From Agarivorans albus (GTDB lineage: Bacteria; Pseudomonadota; Gammaproteobacteria; Enterobacterales; Celerinatantimonadaceae), in assembly GCF_019670105.1 (NCBI RefSeq), contig NZ_AP023032.1, positions 1,792,972-1,856,971 on the forward strand: a stretch of DNA of 64,000 nt. Direction: 5' to 3'. The notes under the pieces are model-generated. The model had not been told where the DNA came from. It was given only the letters and a program-made list of their open reading frames with translations, and made no database searches. Of this stretch, positions 27,340 through 34,459 are shown one piece after another. Numbering within the stretch: the first letter of the stretch is position 1; the number at the start of each line of letters is the position of its first letter. Both the position numbers and the translations under genes were made by a program.

Positions 27340-27755
27340 TTAACTTAAGTGATTAAACACTTTCGCTATTTCCGGATCATGTTGATTTTTCTTTAAATGC
27401 TCTAAGAGTCGATTAGAAATAGTCGCAATCTCAATTTGCTCGCTTGTTTTGTCTAAACTAATTAGTGAGAGCCAGTGGATCAGGCTATAGCGGATGCCGT
27501 TTGGCAAGGAGGGGCTTAAGCGAGGAGTTTGGTCTGTATTAGTAAGAGATTCACGGTCTAAGCTGAATAATTCGCAGTAGTTTTTTAGTGTGTTGAAGGA
27601 TATGTGCCCATTCTTTTCAGCTCTCTTAATAGTTGAGGGCGATATATAGCACTGGTTTTTGTAACTAATGTCGGATAATTGCTCCTGGCTAACCCCCTTT
27701 TTAACCTAAGATTTTTTAGCAATTTCGAATCAATTTTAGTTCCTTTATTACTCAT
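27340..27755 (-). pseudogene. XRE-family HTH regulator interrupted by a frameshift
   Basis: ATG at 27755 with AAAGGA six bases upstream opens a frame that reads LLKNLRLKRG and then loses sense. Reading one base back after the run TTAAAAAGGGGG (about 27692-27703) gives SQEQLSDISYKNQCYISP, TIKRAEKNGHISFNTLKNYCELF, a normal XRE helix-turn-helix, and continues to a stop at 27340. The 416-base span is one base short of a whole number of codons. A missing A or G in the run, a sequencing error, or a programmed -1 shift would all explain it; TAG just upstream prevents a separate start. About 138 residues if restored. It is the first gene of the minus-strand set with the PatG-like protease. Confidence 0.7.
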
Positions 27756-28020
27756 TGTGCATCCTTTCGAGTTTAATTGATTTAGTTTCTATGCGGCTTG
27801 GTGCTGTTTTACAACACATGAACCATTATCAATATTAGCTGATAAAAATATTATTATATTTTAAATGTGCGATTTGTGGATATAAGCAGATAGGTTAATG
27901 GTTCAGATGAGACTTTTTGAGGTGAGGATTTACGACATCAGAAAAATCAGGGCGGCGATTAGGGAGAAGAAATTATAAGTAAGCAGCACTAAGTGCTGCT
28001 TCTTGTGATTGTTTGTATCG

Positions 28021-28284
28021 CTAACCGTCTAAAAGTTCGTGGTCTTTAGGCAGTTGGTTAGCTAACCACAGTACCAGTTTGTGGCGCATTTCTGGGCCGG
28101 TGATTTTGTCTTTAGGTAACGGTGTTAGTCGTTTGTCTTCGGCTAACAACATGTATAAGGCTTCTACTTTGTCTTTCTCTGATATGCCAGGTGGAAACTT
28201 GGCAAAACCGCGTTGCAGTGCGTATACCTCACCAATTTGTAAGGCTTTTTTTAGTAACTGAGCTTCATGTTTATATTTTTTCAC
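28021..28284 (-). CDS. DUF5062-family protein
   Basis: 87 residues, basic, soluble. MKKYKHEAQLLKKALQIGE, ISEKDKVEALYMLLAEDKRL and MRHKLVLWLANQL match the pattern of DUF5062, small proteins of unknown function common in Vibrio and relatives. No obvious partner: the PhnE gene downstream is on the same strand but the 190-base gap following the upstream region carries a dispersed repeat (28291-28360) directly before the start. Confidence 0.7.
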   Translation of the reverse strand: MKKYKHEAQLLKKALQIGEVYALQRGFAKFPPGISEKDKVEALYMLLAEDKRLTPLPKDKITGPEMRHKLVLWLANQLPKDHELLDG

Positions 28285-28290
28285 TAATCA

Positions 28291-28360
28291 TCTCGCTGCG
28301 TAGCCGTTTTTCTTCAACATACGGTAAAGCGCTGGCTATTAACAGCGTTTAGCTCACTAA
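28291..28360. repeat. 70-base dispersed repeat, copy A
   Basis: Ungapped hand alignment with 32366-32435 gives about 56 of 70 identities, highest in the last 25 bases (TTTAGCTCACTAA shared exactly). It lies just upstream of the DUF5062 start; the interval to the PhnE gene at 28475 contains nothing else. Confidence 0.6.
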
Positions 28361-28474
28361 TTGATGCTTCGTTTTTAGTTTTAACGTGTTCAGCTTAAAT
28401 AGTAATCAGTGTGCCAAGGGGAAGAGATGCCTAAGGCGCTAGATGGCCTCAAGCATTTCTTTTGTAGAGGAGTA

Positions 28475-29284
28475 TTAGATGAATGCTCGTCTGCAGCGCG
28501 CTGATATCCACTCAGAAAAGATTACTGTAGATAATATCGCTAAGAATATTAATGCTACTTGCGGCCAAGCCAGCGTGGCTAAAGACTCGTTTAAACGCAA
28601 GCCTATACCTCCGGCGCCAACTAAGCCAAGAACGGTAGATTCTCGAATATTAATATCCCAGCGGAAAATCGTGGTACCAATAAATGTAGGCATAATTTGC
28701 GGCACCACTGCGTAATCTAATACTTGTAGTCTAGAAGCGCCTGTGGCGTTAATTGCTGCTACTTGGTTTGGGTTTATTTCTTCTATCGCTTCGTACATTA
28801 GCTTGGCCACAAAACCAATAGAACGTAGGGCAATAGCGATAATACCTGCGAGTAATCCTGGCCCCAGAACCGCCACTAAAAGCAAGGCCCAAATCAACGA
28901 ATTAATAGAGCGGCTTGCAGCAATAATGAAGAGGGCAATTGGGCGAACCAACCATTGACTAGGCGTTGTATTGCTCGCTGCCAAAAAGGCTACTGGGACC
29001 GCCATTACTACGCCCAAAGCTGTGCCGAGGGTAGCAATATTGAGGGTGTCCCATAAAGGCTGCCATAATTGAGACATATAGCTCCAGCGAGGCGGCCACA
29101 TTCTGCCGCTAATATCCGCTAGTTGGGTTGGGGCATCACTAACAAAATACCACAGGGTGTCGCGGTTCATTTGTTGCCAGCAAAATACACAAAGTGTGAT
29201 AAATAAAAACCATATGAACCATGATGTTAAGCGTTGGCGGCGCGAGTGTTTTTCCCAATATGCGGGATAGCTTGCTTGTGTCAT
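28475..29284 (-). CDS. phnE: Phosphonate/phosphite ABC transporter, second permease
   Basis: 269 residues, about six membrane segments. The EAA-type loop (ALRSIGFVAKLMYEAIEEINPNQVAAINATGASRLQ) and the end motif NIRESTVLGLVGAGGIG are characteristic of PhnE. It starts ten bases after the first permease stop. Two PhnE paralogues in tandem are common for phosphonate, phosphite or 2-aminoethylphosphonate importers; they probably form a heterodimeric channel. No C-P lyase genes are nearby. Confidence 0.9.
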   Translation of the reverse strand: MTQASYPAYWEKHSRRQRLTSWFIWFLFITLCVFCWQQMNRDTLWYFVSDAPTQLADISGRMWPPRWSYMSQLWQPLWDTLNIATLGTALGVVMAVPVAFLAASNTTPSQWLVRPIALFIIAASRSINSLIWALLLVAVLGPGLLAGIIAIALRSIGFVAKLMYEAIEEINPNQVAAINATGASRLQVLDYAVVPQIMPTFIGTTIFRWDINIRESTVLGLVGAGGIGLRLNESLATLAWPQVALIFLAILSTVIFSEWISARCRRAFI

Positions 29285-29294
29285 CTCGCGCTCC

Positions 29295-30101
29295 TTATTT
29301 TATTCGTTTTCTAATTTGCCCAGAGGCAAACTCGGCTAGCATCACTAAGCCAATAATCACTAAAAGAATCGCCGCTGCAGAATCGTATTCGTAGCGATCC
29401 ATGGCGGTGTTTAGAGTGGCACCAATACCGCCCGCGCCAACAATGCCTATTACTGCTGACTCTCTAAAGTTAATGTCTAGGCGGTACATGCTTAAACCTA
29501 TTAACCGCGGCATAACTTGCGGTTGTACTGCATAGTTAACCTGTTGTAACCAGCTTGCACCGGTGGCTTTGATGGCAGTAAGAGATTGTGGTTCTATAGC
29601 TTCTATTTCCTCGGCAAACAATTTCGCCAAAAAGCCAATCGTGGCGAAGGTGAGGGTAACGAAACCGGCAAACGCACCAAAGCCGAAAAGTGCGACACAT
29701 AAAATAGCTATGATGATCTCTTGAAAGCTGCGGGCTACCGCAATTACGCTGCGACAAAACAAATACAGCCAAGTTGGAGCTAGGTTGCGAGCAGCACCTA
29801 AGCCGAAGGGAATTGATAAAATAACTCCCGCTACCGTAGCACATAAGGTCATGGTTAAGCTTTCTAGTATGCCGTCTACAATATGTGGCCAACGAGAACT
29901 AAAATCAGGAGCAAGAAAGCCTTGAATAAAGCGCCAACCGCGCTCTCCGCCTTCATAAACCCGTAGCCAATTAATTTCAACTGAATTGAGGGCCAGATAT
30001 AAGTAAACAGCGGTAAGCAACAATAGGCTGTAACGTAAGATTGGCTGTTTAATAAGGTGAGGTTTTTTCCAGGTATCTGGATAATTTGCAAGCGAGTTCA
30101 T
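29295..30101 (-). CDS. phnE: Phosphonate/phosphite ABC transporter, first permease
   Basis: 268 residues, about six membrane segments, with FATIGFLAKLFAEEIEAIEPQSLTAIKATGASWLQ as the coupling loop and NFRESAVIGIVGAGGIG near the C-terminus, the PhnE signature. Its ATG overlaps the PhnC stop by one base. It is similar in layout to the second permease downstream. Confidence 0.9.
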   Translation of the reverse strand: MNSLANYPDTWKKPHLIKQPILRYSLLLLTAVYLYLALNSVEINWLRVYEGGERGWRFIQGFLAPDFSSRWPHIVDGILESLTMTLCATVAGVILSIPFGLGAARNLAPTWLYLFCRSVIAVARSFQEIIIAILCVALFGFGAFAGFVTLTFATIGFLAKLFAEEIEAIEPQSLTAIKATGASWLQQVNYAVQPQVMPRLIGLSMYRLDINFRESAVIGIVGAGGIGATLNTAMDRYEYDSAAAILLVIIGLVMLAEFASGQIRKRIK

Positions 30102-30916
30102 TAGGCACTTGCCTTTAATAAAGTAACCTGTGGCTCTGGTGTATCTTCTTCATTTGACTCACTTTGTTGCCAGTCTTCTTCGCCATAAATTAGTGTGAGC
30201 ACATCATCGTTAAGCTGTGCTGGGCTGCCATCAAATACCACTTTTCCTTGTTGCAGACCTACAATGCGCTGAACAAACAGTTTGGCTAAATTTACATCGT
30301 GAATATTAATGATGGCCGGCAAACCTTGCTCTGCACATATTTCACTAATTAGCCGCATAACTTGCCTAGCAGTGCGTGGATCTAAGGCCGCAGTTGGCTC
30401 ATCGATGAGTAGTAACTCTGGATTTTGCGCTAAAGCTCGCGCGATACCTACGCGTTGTCGTTGCCCTCCAGATAAAGCGTCTACGCGTTTATTGGCATGC
30501 TCTAACAAACCAACTCGGTCGAGTAAGGCATAGGCTTGCTGAACATCTTTACCCGGGAACTTACGCAATAGGCTACTCATAAATGATACGTAACCTAGGC
30601 GACCAGAAAGTACGTTTTCCATTACGGTTAGGCGTTCAATTAAGGCATATTCCTGAAAAATCATCGCAATCTTTCGCCGCGCTTGGCGAAGGCGAGAACC
30701 ACTGATGTTAGTTAGGTCTTGCTGTTTAAAAAGGACCTGTCCGCCGGTGGGATTATTAAGCCTATTAATGCAGCGTATAAGCGTTGATTTGCCAGCGCCA
30801 GAAGGCCCAATTAGCCCGACTATTTCTCCAGCATTAACTTCCAAGCTGACATCACTAAGTGCTTTGTCTTTAGCTGAGTAATGCATGCTTAGTGACTTTA
30901 ACTGCAGGGTTGCCAT
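30101..30916 (-). CDS. phnC: Phosphonate/phosphite ABC transporter ATPase
   Basis: 271 residues. Walker [10 protein letters not shown] (about 36-44), Q-loop [24 protein letters not shown], signature [15 protein letters not shown], Walker [13 protein letters not shown], switch His in NIHDV. Length and the [11 protein letters not shown] segment fit PhnC. Energises uptake with the two PhnE permeases and the upstream PhnD binding protein. Confidence 0.92.
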   Translation of the reverse strand: MATLQLKSLSMHYSAKDKALSDVSLEVNAGEIVGLIGPSGAGKSTLIRCINRLNNPTGGQVLFKQQDLTNISGSRLRQARRKIAMIFQEYALIERLTVMENVLSGRLGYVSFMSSLLRKFPGKDVQQAYALLDRVGLLEHANKRVDALSGGQRQRVGIARALAQNPELLLIDEPTAALDPRTARQVMRLISEICAEQGLPAIINIHDVNLAKLFVQRIVGLQQGKVVFDGSPAQLNDDVLTLIYGEEDWQQSESNEEDTPEPQVTLLKASA

Positions 30917-30999
30917 TGTGAGTACCTCAAGTTTACAACCCGTTTAAATACCGGCTGTATGCATAATGGATTTAAAAATTTGTTTATAAAAAGGGGAGT

Positions 31000-31026
31000 A
31001 AGCAACACCAAAGTAAGGTGTTGCTT
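31000..31026 (-). promoter_or_regulatory. Intercistronic hairpin between phnD and phnC
   Basis: AAGCAACACC (31000-31009) pairs perfectly with GGTGTTGCTT (31017-31026) around seven bases. On the minus strand a T-run follows only after seven more bases. Such a hairpin behind a binding-protein gene usually protects its mRNA or partly terminates, giving more PhnD than transporter. Confidence 0.65.
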
Positions 31027-31040
31027 ATAAACAGAGCGGG

Positions 31041-31976
31041 TTAGCTGCAGCTGTAAGATACTTGGTTGGCAGTATCAATAGTGCGAATTACCGACCAGTG
31101 TTCTTGGTAAGTAATAGGAATAAATTGAGATTCTCCATTACGGGTAAACTCTTCTTGAAGCTTGGTGCCTTGCCAGTCAAAGCTAAAGAATGCGTCTTTA
31201 ATTTTGGTTTGCAGCTCTTCACTTAAGTTATGCGCTACACCGTAAGCAGTAGTAGGGAAGGTTTCAGAGGTATATACCGATTTTATATCGCTTTGTTTTA
31301 CTACTTCGCGATCCAGCATGCGAGTTAATACAGAGTTAGCAATCGCAGCCGCGTCGTAATCCTTATGGGCTACACCAATAATAGAGTTATCGTGGGCTCC
31401 AGAGAAAGCAGTATTAAAGTCTTGATCTGGGGTTAAGCCAAACTCTGCCCCTAAAATAGCTGAAGGTGCTTTAAAACCTGAGTTAGAGGTTTGCGAGGTA
31501 AAAGCTACATTTTTGCCGCGAAGATCGTCGATGGTGTTAATGCCAGAATCCGGATGAGTGATGATCTCCATTTCGTAACCAAAAGAGCCGTCATCGCCAG
31601 CCATTATGGTGAATGGAACAAAACCAGCACAGTTCACTGCTAAAGGAGTCGAGCCAGTGTTAAAACCTGCTACATGCAAGCGGCCAGCGCGCATTGCTTC
31701 AATTTGAGCTGCGTTATTTTGCACCGGGAAAAAGCGTACTTTTTTACCCGTTTTGTCGGCTAAATGGGTAAGAAACTCTCCCCAGACATCGGCGTAAACA
31801 GATGGATCTTCAACCGGCGTATAAGCAAAGATTAAGGTGCTTGGATCAACTTGCTTAGCTGCTTCAGGAATGTCTGCGGTTAGGTTACCGCTAGTGTCTT
31901 GGTAGCGCTTATCTAAAGAAGCAAAAGCTGAGGTGCTAAGGGCTAAAGCAATAGCGGTGCCGAGAAGTTTTTTCAT
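31041..31976 (-). CDS. phnD: Phosphonate/phosphite-binding periplasmic protein
   Basis: 311 residues; signal peptide 1-19 (ALSTSAFA-S). Mature protein follows PhnD: LIFAYTPVEDPSVYADVWGEFLTHLADKTGKKVRFFPV, MRAGRLHVAGFNTGS, DLRGKNVAFTSQTSNSGFKAP, and DYDAAAIANSVLTRM. First gene of the phnD-C-E-E operon. Several PhnD paralogues bind phosphite or methylphosphonate rather than 2-aminoethylphosphonate; the ligand cannot be read here. No Pho-box was recognised upstream. Confidence 0.9.
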   Translation of the reverse strand: MKKLLGTAIALALSTSAFASLDKRYQDTSGNLTADIPEAAKQVDPSTLIFAYTPVEDPSVYADVWGEFLTHLADKTGKKVRFFPVQNNAAQIEAMRAGRLHVAGFNTGSTPLAVNCAGFVPFTIMAGDDGSFGYEMEIITHPDSGINTIDDLRGKNVAFTSQTSNSGFKAPSAILGAEFGLTPDQDFNTAFSGAHDNSIIGVAHKDYDAAAIANSVLTRMLDREVVKQSDIKSVYTSETFPTTAYGVAHNLSEELQTKIKDAFFSFDWQGTKLQEEFTRNGESQFIPITYQEHWSVIRTIDTANQVSYSCS

Positions 31977-32181
31977 GTTCTAAACCTACTAAGTAATGGC
32001 TTTAAAAAATTTGGCCTTACTATATGAGTGGTTTATGACACTTTGGTTTCTTGATTGTTAAGCATAAAAAACTGAATATAAAAACAATATCAGATTATTG
32101 CATTGTTGTGTGGAGTTGTGACTGTATCGTAAACCATAATTCGTTGGGCGTTTAGCGCTACGCTGTCGTTCCACTTTTTCA

Positions 32182-32300
32182 TTAATTTTTCTTCATCAGC
32201 TCAGCAATTCTTATTAGATGGCCGTGTATGCCAGACATCTCAGTTAGGTTCATCATTACATCACTAAGAATACTAAGCCCTAGTGAAGCCAGCACAATAC
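32182..32300 (-). pseudogene. Truncated duplicate of the 33461-34171 gene
   Basis: Minus-strand translation reproduces the end of the neighbouring gene: VLASLGLSILSDVMMNLTE, GIHGHLIRIA, then directly ELMKKN and stop. The 24 residues that separate RIA and ELMKKN in the intact gene are missing, in frame. About 40 codons remain and no start. Around it, 31977-32562 holds no other gene. Confidence 0.8.
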
Positions 32301-32365
32301 GGAGGGCTCTTTTTAGTAAAATGCGTCATGTTGTACTTTTTCACTCTTTCACTCTTTCACTTTTG

Positions 32366-32435
32366 ATTTCGCTGCTTAGCAATTTCTCTTCAACGCGCTG
32401 TATAGCGCCAGCTATTAGCAGTGTTTAGCTCACTA
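32366..32435. repeat. 70-base dispersed repeat, copy B
   Basis: Matches copy A (28291-28360) without gaps, about 80% by eye. Lies just downstream of the truncated duplicate. A run of CTTTCACT-type short repeats (32338-32360) precedes it. Confidence 0.6.
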
Positions 32436-32562
32436 AATATCGCGAAAGCCGAACAAATTCACCAATTTGGTGTATGGCATTTGCCGTGCTTTTCTTTTTT
32501 AATAGTTGGCTAGCTCAACCCATAGGGTTGGAGGGAGTGGTATTTAGAACAAGGAATTTATT

Positions 32563-33351
32563 TTGAGCCAGCAGTTACCCGTTACCGCCATTTTGTATGA
32601 TGCCGTGTCTTTGCCTTTTCGTTATTTTCGAGATCTTCTTAATATTGGCGCTCCGCTGCTTTTTGTTATGTTTATTGCAGTGTTGTTTGCGTCACTTTCG
32701 TTAGAAGTTGGTGACAGTTACTTTAGTAATATTGGTATAGCTTTTTTGAGCATTGCTTATATAACTACAGCGCTGCAGGCCTTGGTTGGTGCTCACCGTT
32801 TGTTTCTTAACAAGCGATTGCCTAGCGAAGAGAGGGTGTTTAACTGGACAGGTAATGAGGTCCGCTTTGCAGGTTGGAGCTTGCTGTTAATAGTTTGTGT
32901 TGCTTTGGTATCTTTGCCGGTGGTTGGTATTAGTGGCGTACTTGTTGGCAGCATGGTTTTGGGAGAAAACTCACCTCAATTAGTCGCTCAAATTGTATCA
33001 TTAGCGATTACCTTCCCGGTGTATTATTTTGTTGGTCGGTGGTCGTTAGTCCTTCCTGCAAGTGCTATTGGCATTAGGGGGAAGAGCTTATCCTGGGCCT
33101 GGAACTTAAGTGATGGAAATGGTTGGCGTTTAGCCCTGTTAATGGGGTTGCTTCCTACTAGCAGTAATATGCTTCTAAGCATAATTGCCGTTGAGGATAG
33201 CTGGCTATTTGCGATATTTTCAACAGCGGTATCTTTGTTAGTAGCTACTATCCAAGTGGGTGTTTTGTCACTTGGCTATAAGTTTTTAACCGACAATCAA
33301 GTTGATGAAGAGGAAGAAGACAAACCACAAATTGGCACGGTAGAACTATAA
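32563..33351 (+). CDS. Uncharacterised multi-pass membrane protein
   Basis: 262 residues from a TTG start with AAGGAA upstream. About six hydrophobic segments (for instance LLFVMFIAVLFASLSL, YITTALQALVGAHRLFL, WSLLLIVCVALVSLPVVGIS, YYFVGRWSLVLPASAIGI) and an acidic tail DEEEEDKPQ. The GRWSLVLPASAI segment with a preceding loop resembles DUF-type membrane proteins fused or related to the glycerophosphodiester phosphodiesterase membrane domain, but I cannot assign it. Monocistronic, with a terminator-like hairpin 14 bases after the stop. Confidence 0.6.
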   Translation: MSQQLPVTAILYDAVSLPFRYFRDLLNIGAPLLFVMFIAVLFASLSLEVGDSYFSNIGIAFLSIAYITTALQALVGAHRLFLNKRLPSEERVFNWTGNEVRFAGWSLLLIVCVALVSLPVVGISGVLVGSMVLGENSPQLVAQIVSLAITFPVYYFVGRWSLVLPASAIGIRGKSLSWAWNLSDGNGWRLALLMGLLPTSSNMLLSIIAVEDSWLFAIFSTAVSLLVATIQVGVLSLGYKFLTDNQVDEEEEDKPQIGTVEL

Positions 33352-33364
33352 CTAATAGACTCAC

Positions 33365-33391
33365 AGTACTCGTTATAATTAAACGGGTACT
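33365..33391 (+). terminator. Hairpin after the membrane-protein gene
   Basis: AGTACTCGT pairs with ACGGGTACT (one G-U) around nine bases, followed by only TTGCT. Weak terminator at best; it also lies downstream of the converging 33461 gene. Confidence 0.45.
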
Positions 33392-33460
33392 TTGCTATTA
33401 AACCAAAAGAAAGTGCTTGGAACCTCTAATTGGCTGCAAGCACTAATCAATTGCCGTTCA

Positions 33461-34171
33461 TTAATTTTTCTTCATCAATTCAGCAAATCGAGTCGACGCA
33501 AAGTTGAGTCCTGCGCTTCCTCCTCCCAAAAGACCGCCGGTTATGAGTACGTCGGCGATTCTTATTAGATGGCCGTGTATGCCGGATATTTCGGTTAGGT
33601 TCATCATTACATCGCTAAGAATGCTAAGCCCTAGTGATGCCAGCACAATACCCGAGATAAACACAAAAAAGGTTACGTCTCGGTTGCATGTTGATTGATG
33701 CCTAGCCAGCGAAAACTCATAGCTGTGTTTAATGCACAATAGCGCGGCTCGGTATTCATCAGCGGTATCTTCTGGTGGGATAAGCAAATCAACCATTTGT
33801 TTATCTAACACTTTTTGCGCGACTTGGATCTCTCGTTCAAACACCATTTTTAGCACGTTTAAGTGTTGGCTTTCATCAGATAGGGTTTCTTTAATTCTGG
33901 ATATTCTTAAGGTCCAATCGGCTACTTTTCGATTTCGGTAGTTACTTACAAATACTGCAGCAGCGCGCTCTACCGCAACCACAATAAATAGGTATTTTAG
34001 GAAAATGTCGCTGCCTTTATCTGATAACTCGGGATTCACTACCAAAAAGTGAATGTCTTTGTAGCCCCAATAAAACGCCGCTATCAGGCTGGTAACAAAG
34101 ATGATAACTGCCACCACTACTTGCCAGGTGCCCGTGGATTTTTTGCTAGGGTGTGAGTTGGTATTAGCCAT
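33461..34171 (-). CDS. Uncharacterised membrane protein, partly duplicated nearby
   Basis: Start taken at ATG 34171 (MANTNSHPSK), with AGGA nine bases upstream; a TTG at 34198 would add nine residues without a better site. 236 residues. Membrane segments: WQVVVAVIIFVTSLIAAFYWGY, a possible one at IFLKYLFIVVAVERAAAVFV, then VTFFVFISGIVLASLGLSIL and a Gly-rich segment LITGGLLGGGSAGLNF. A central charged helical region (WTLRISRIKETLSDESQHLNV) separates them. No family recognised. The last 41 codons recur in damaged form at 32182-32300. Confidence 0.6.
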   Translation of the reverse strand: MANTNSHPSKKSTGTWQVVVAVIIFVTSLIAAFYWGYKDIHFLVVNPELSDKGSDIFLKYLFIVVAVERAAAVFVSNYRNRKVADWTLRISRIKETLSDESQHLNVLKMVFEREIQVAQKVLDKQMVDLLIPPEDTADEYRAALLCIKHSYEFSLARHQSTCNRDVTFFVFISGIVLASLGLSILSDVMMNLTEISGIHGHLIRIADVLITGGLLGGGSAGLNFASTRFAELMKKN

Positions 34172-34459
34172 AAGCTTTAGTCCTGATTGTTCGAGCAATC
34201 GGTCATTTGCTACTTAGCGCCCACTCTATGCTGTGGGGTCTAATTATAGTTTAGGTTGTTATTACAAATTTGTCGGGGGAAACAGCAACCTAGCAGTTGC
34301 TGTTTCTAGCAGTTGTTTAGCTGCCACTTGCCAAGTTGGCTTATTTTAGAAAGTACTGCTAGATGAGGTTAGTTAACTGTAGCAATAGTGTTCTGTTGCC
34401 GTTAAAATCCCGCGCAATTCAAGATTAGGCTGTTAGCCCAAGTAAAGTGAGTTTGAAAC

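Noticed and set aside
23503-27755. Standard cyanobactin cluster
   Set aside because: No YcaO cyclodehydratase, F-type prenyltransferase or PatA/PatG pair, and the peptide has no repeated core cassettes or Cys.
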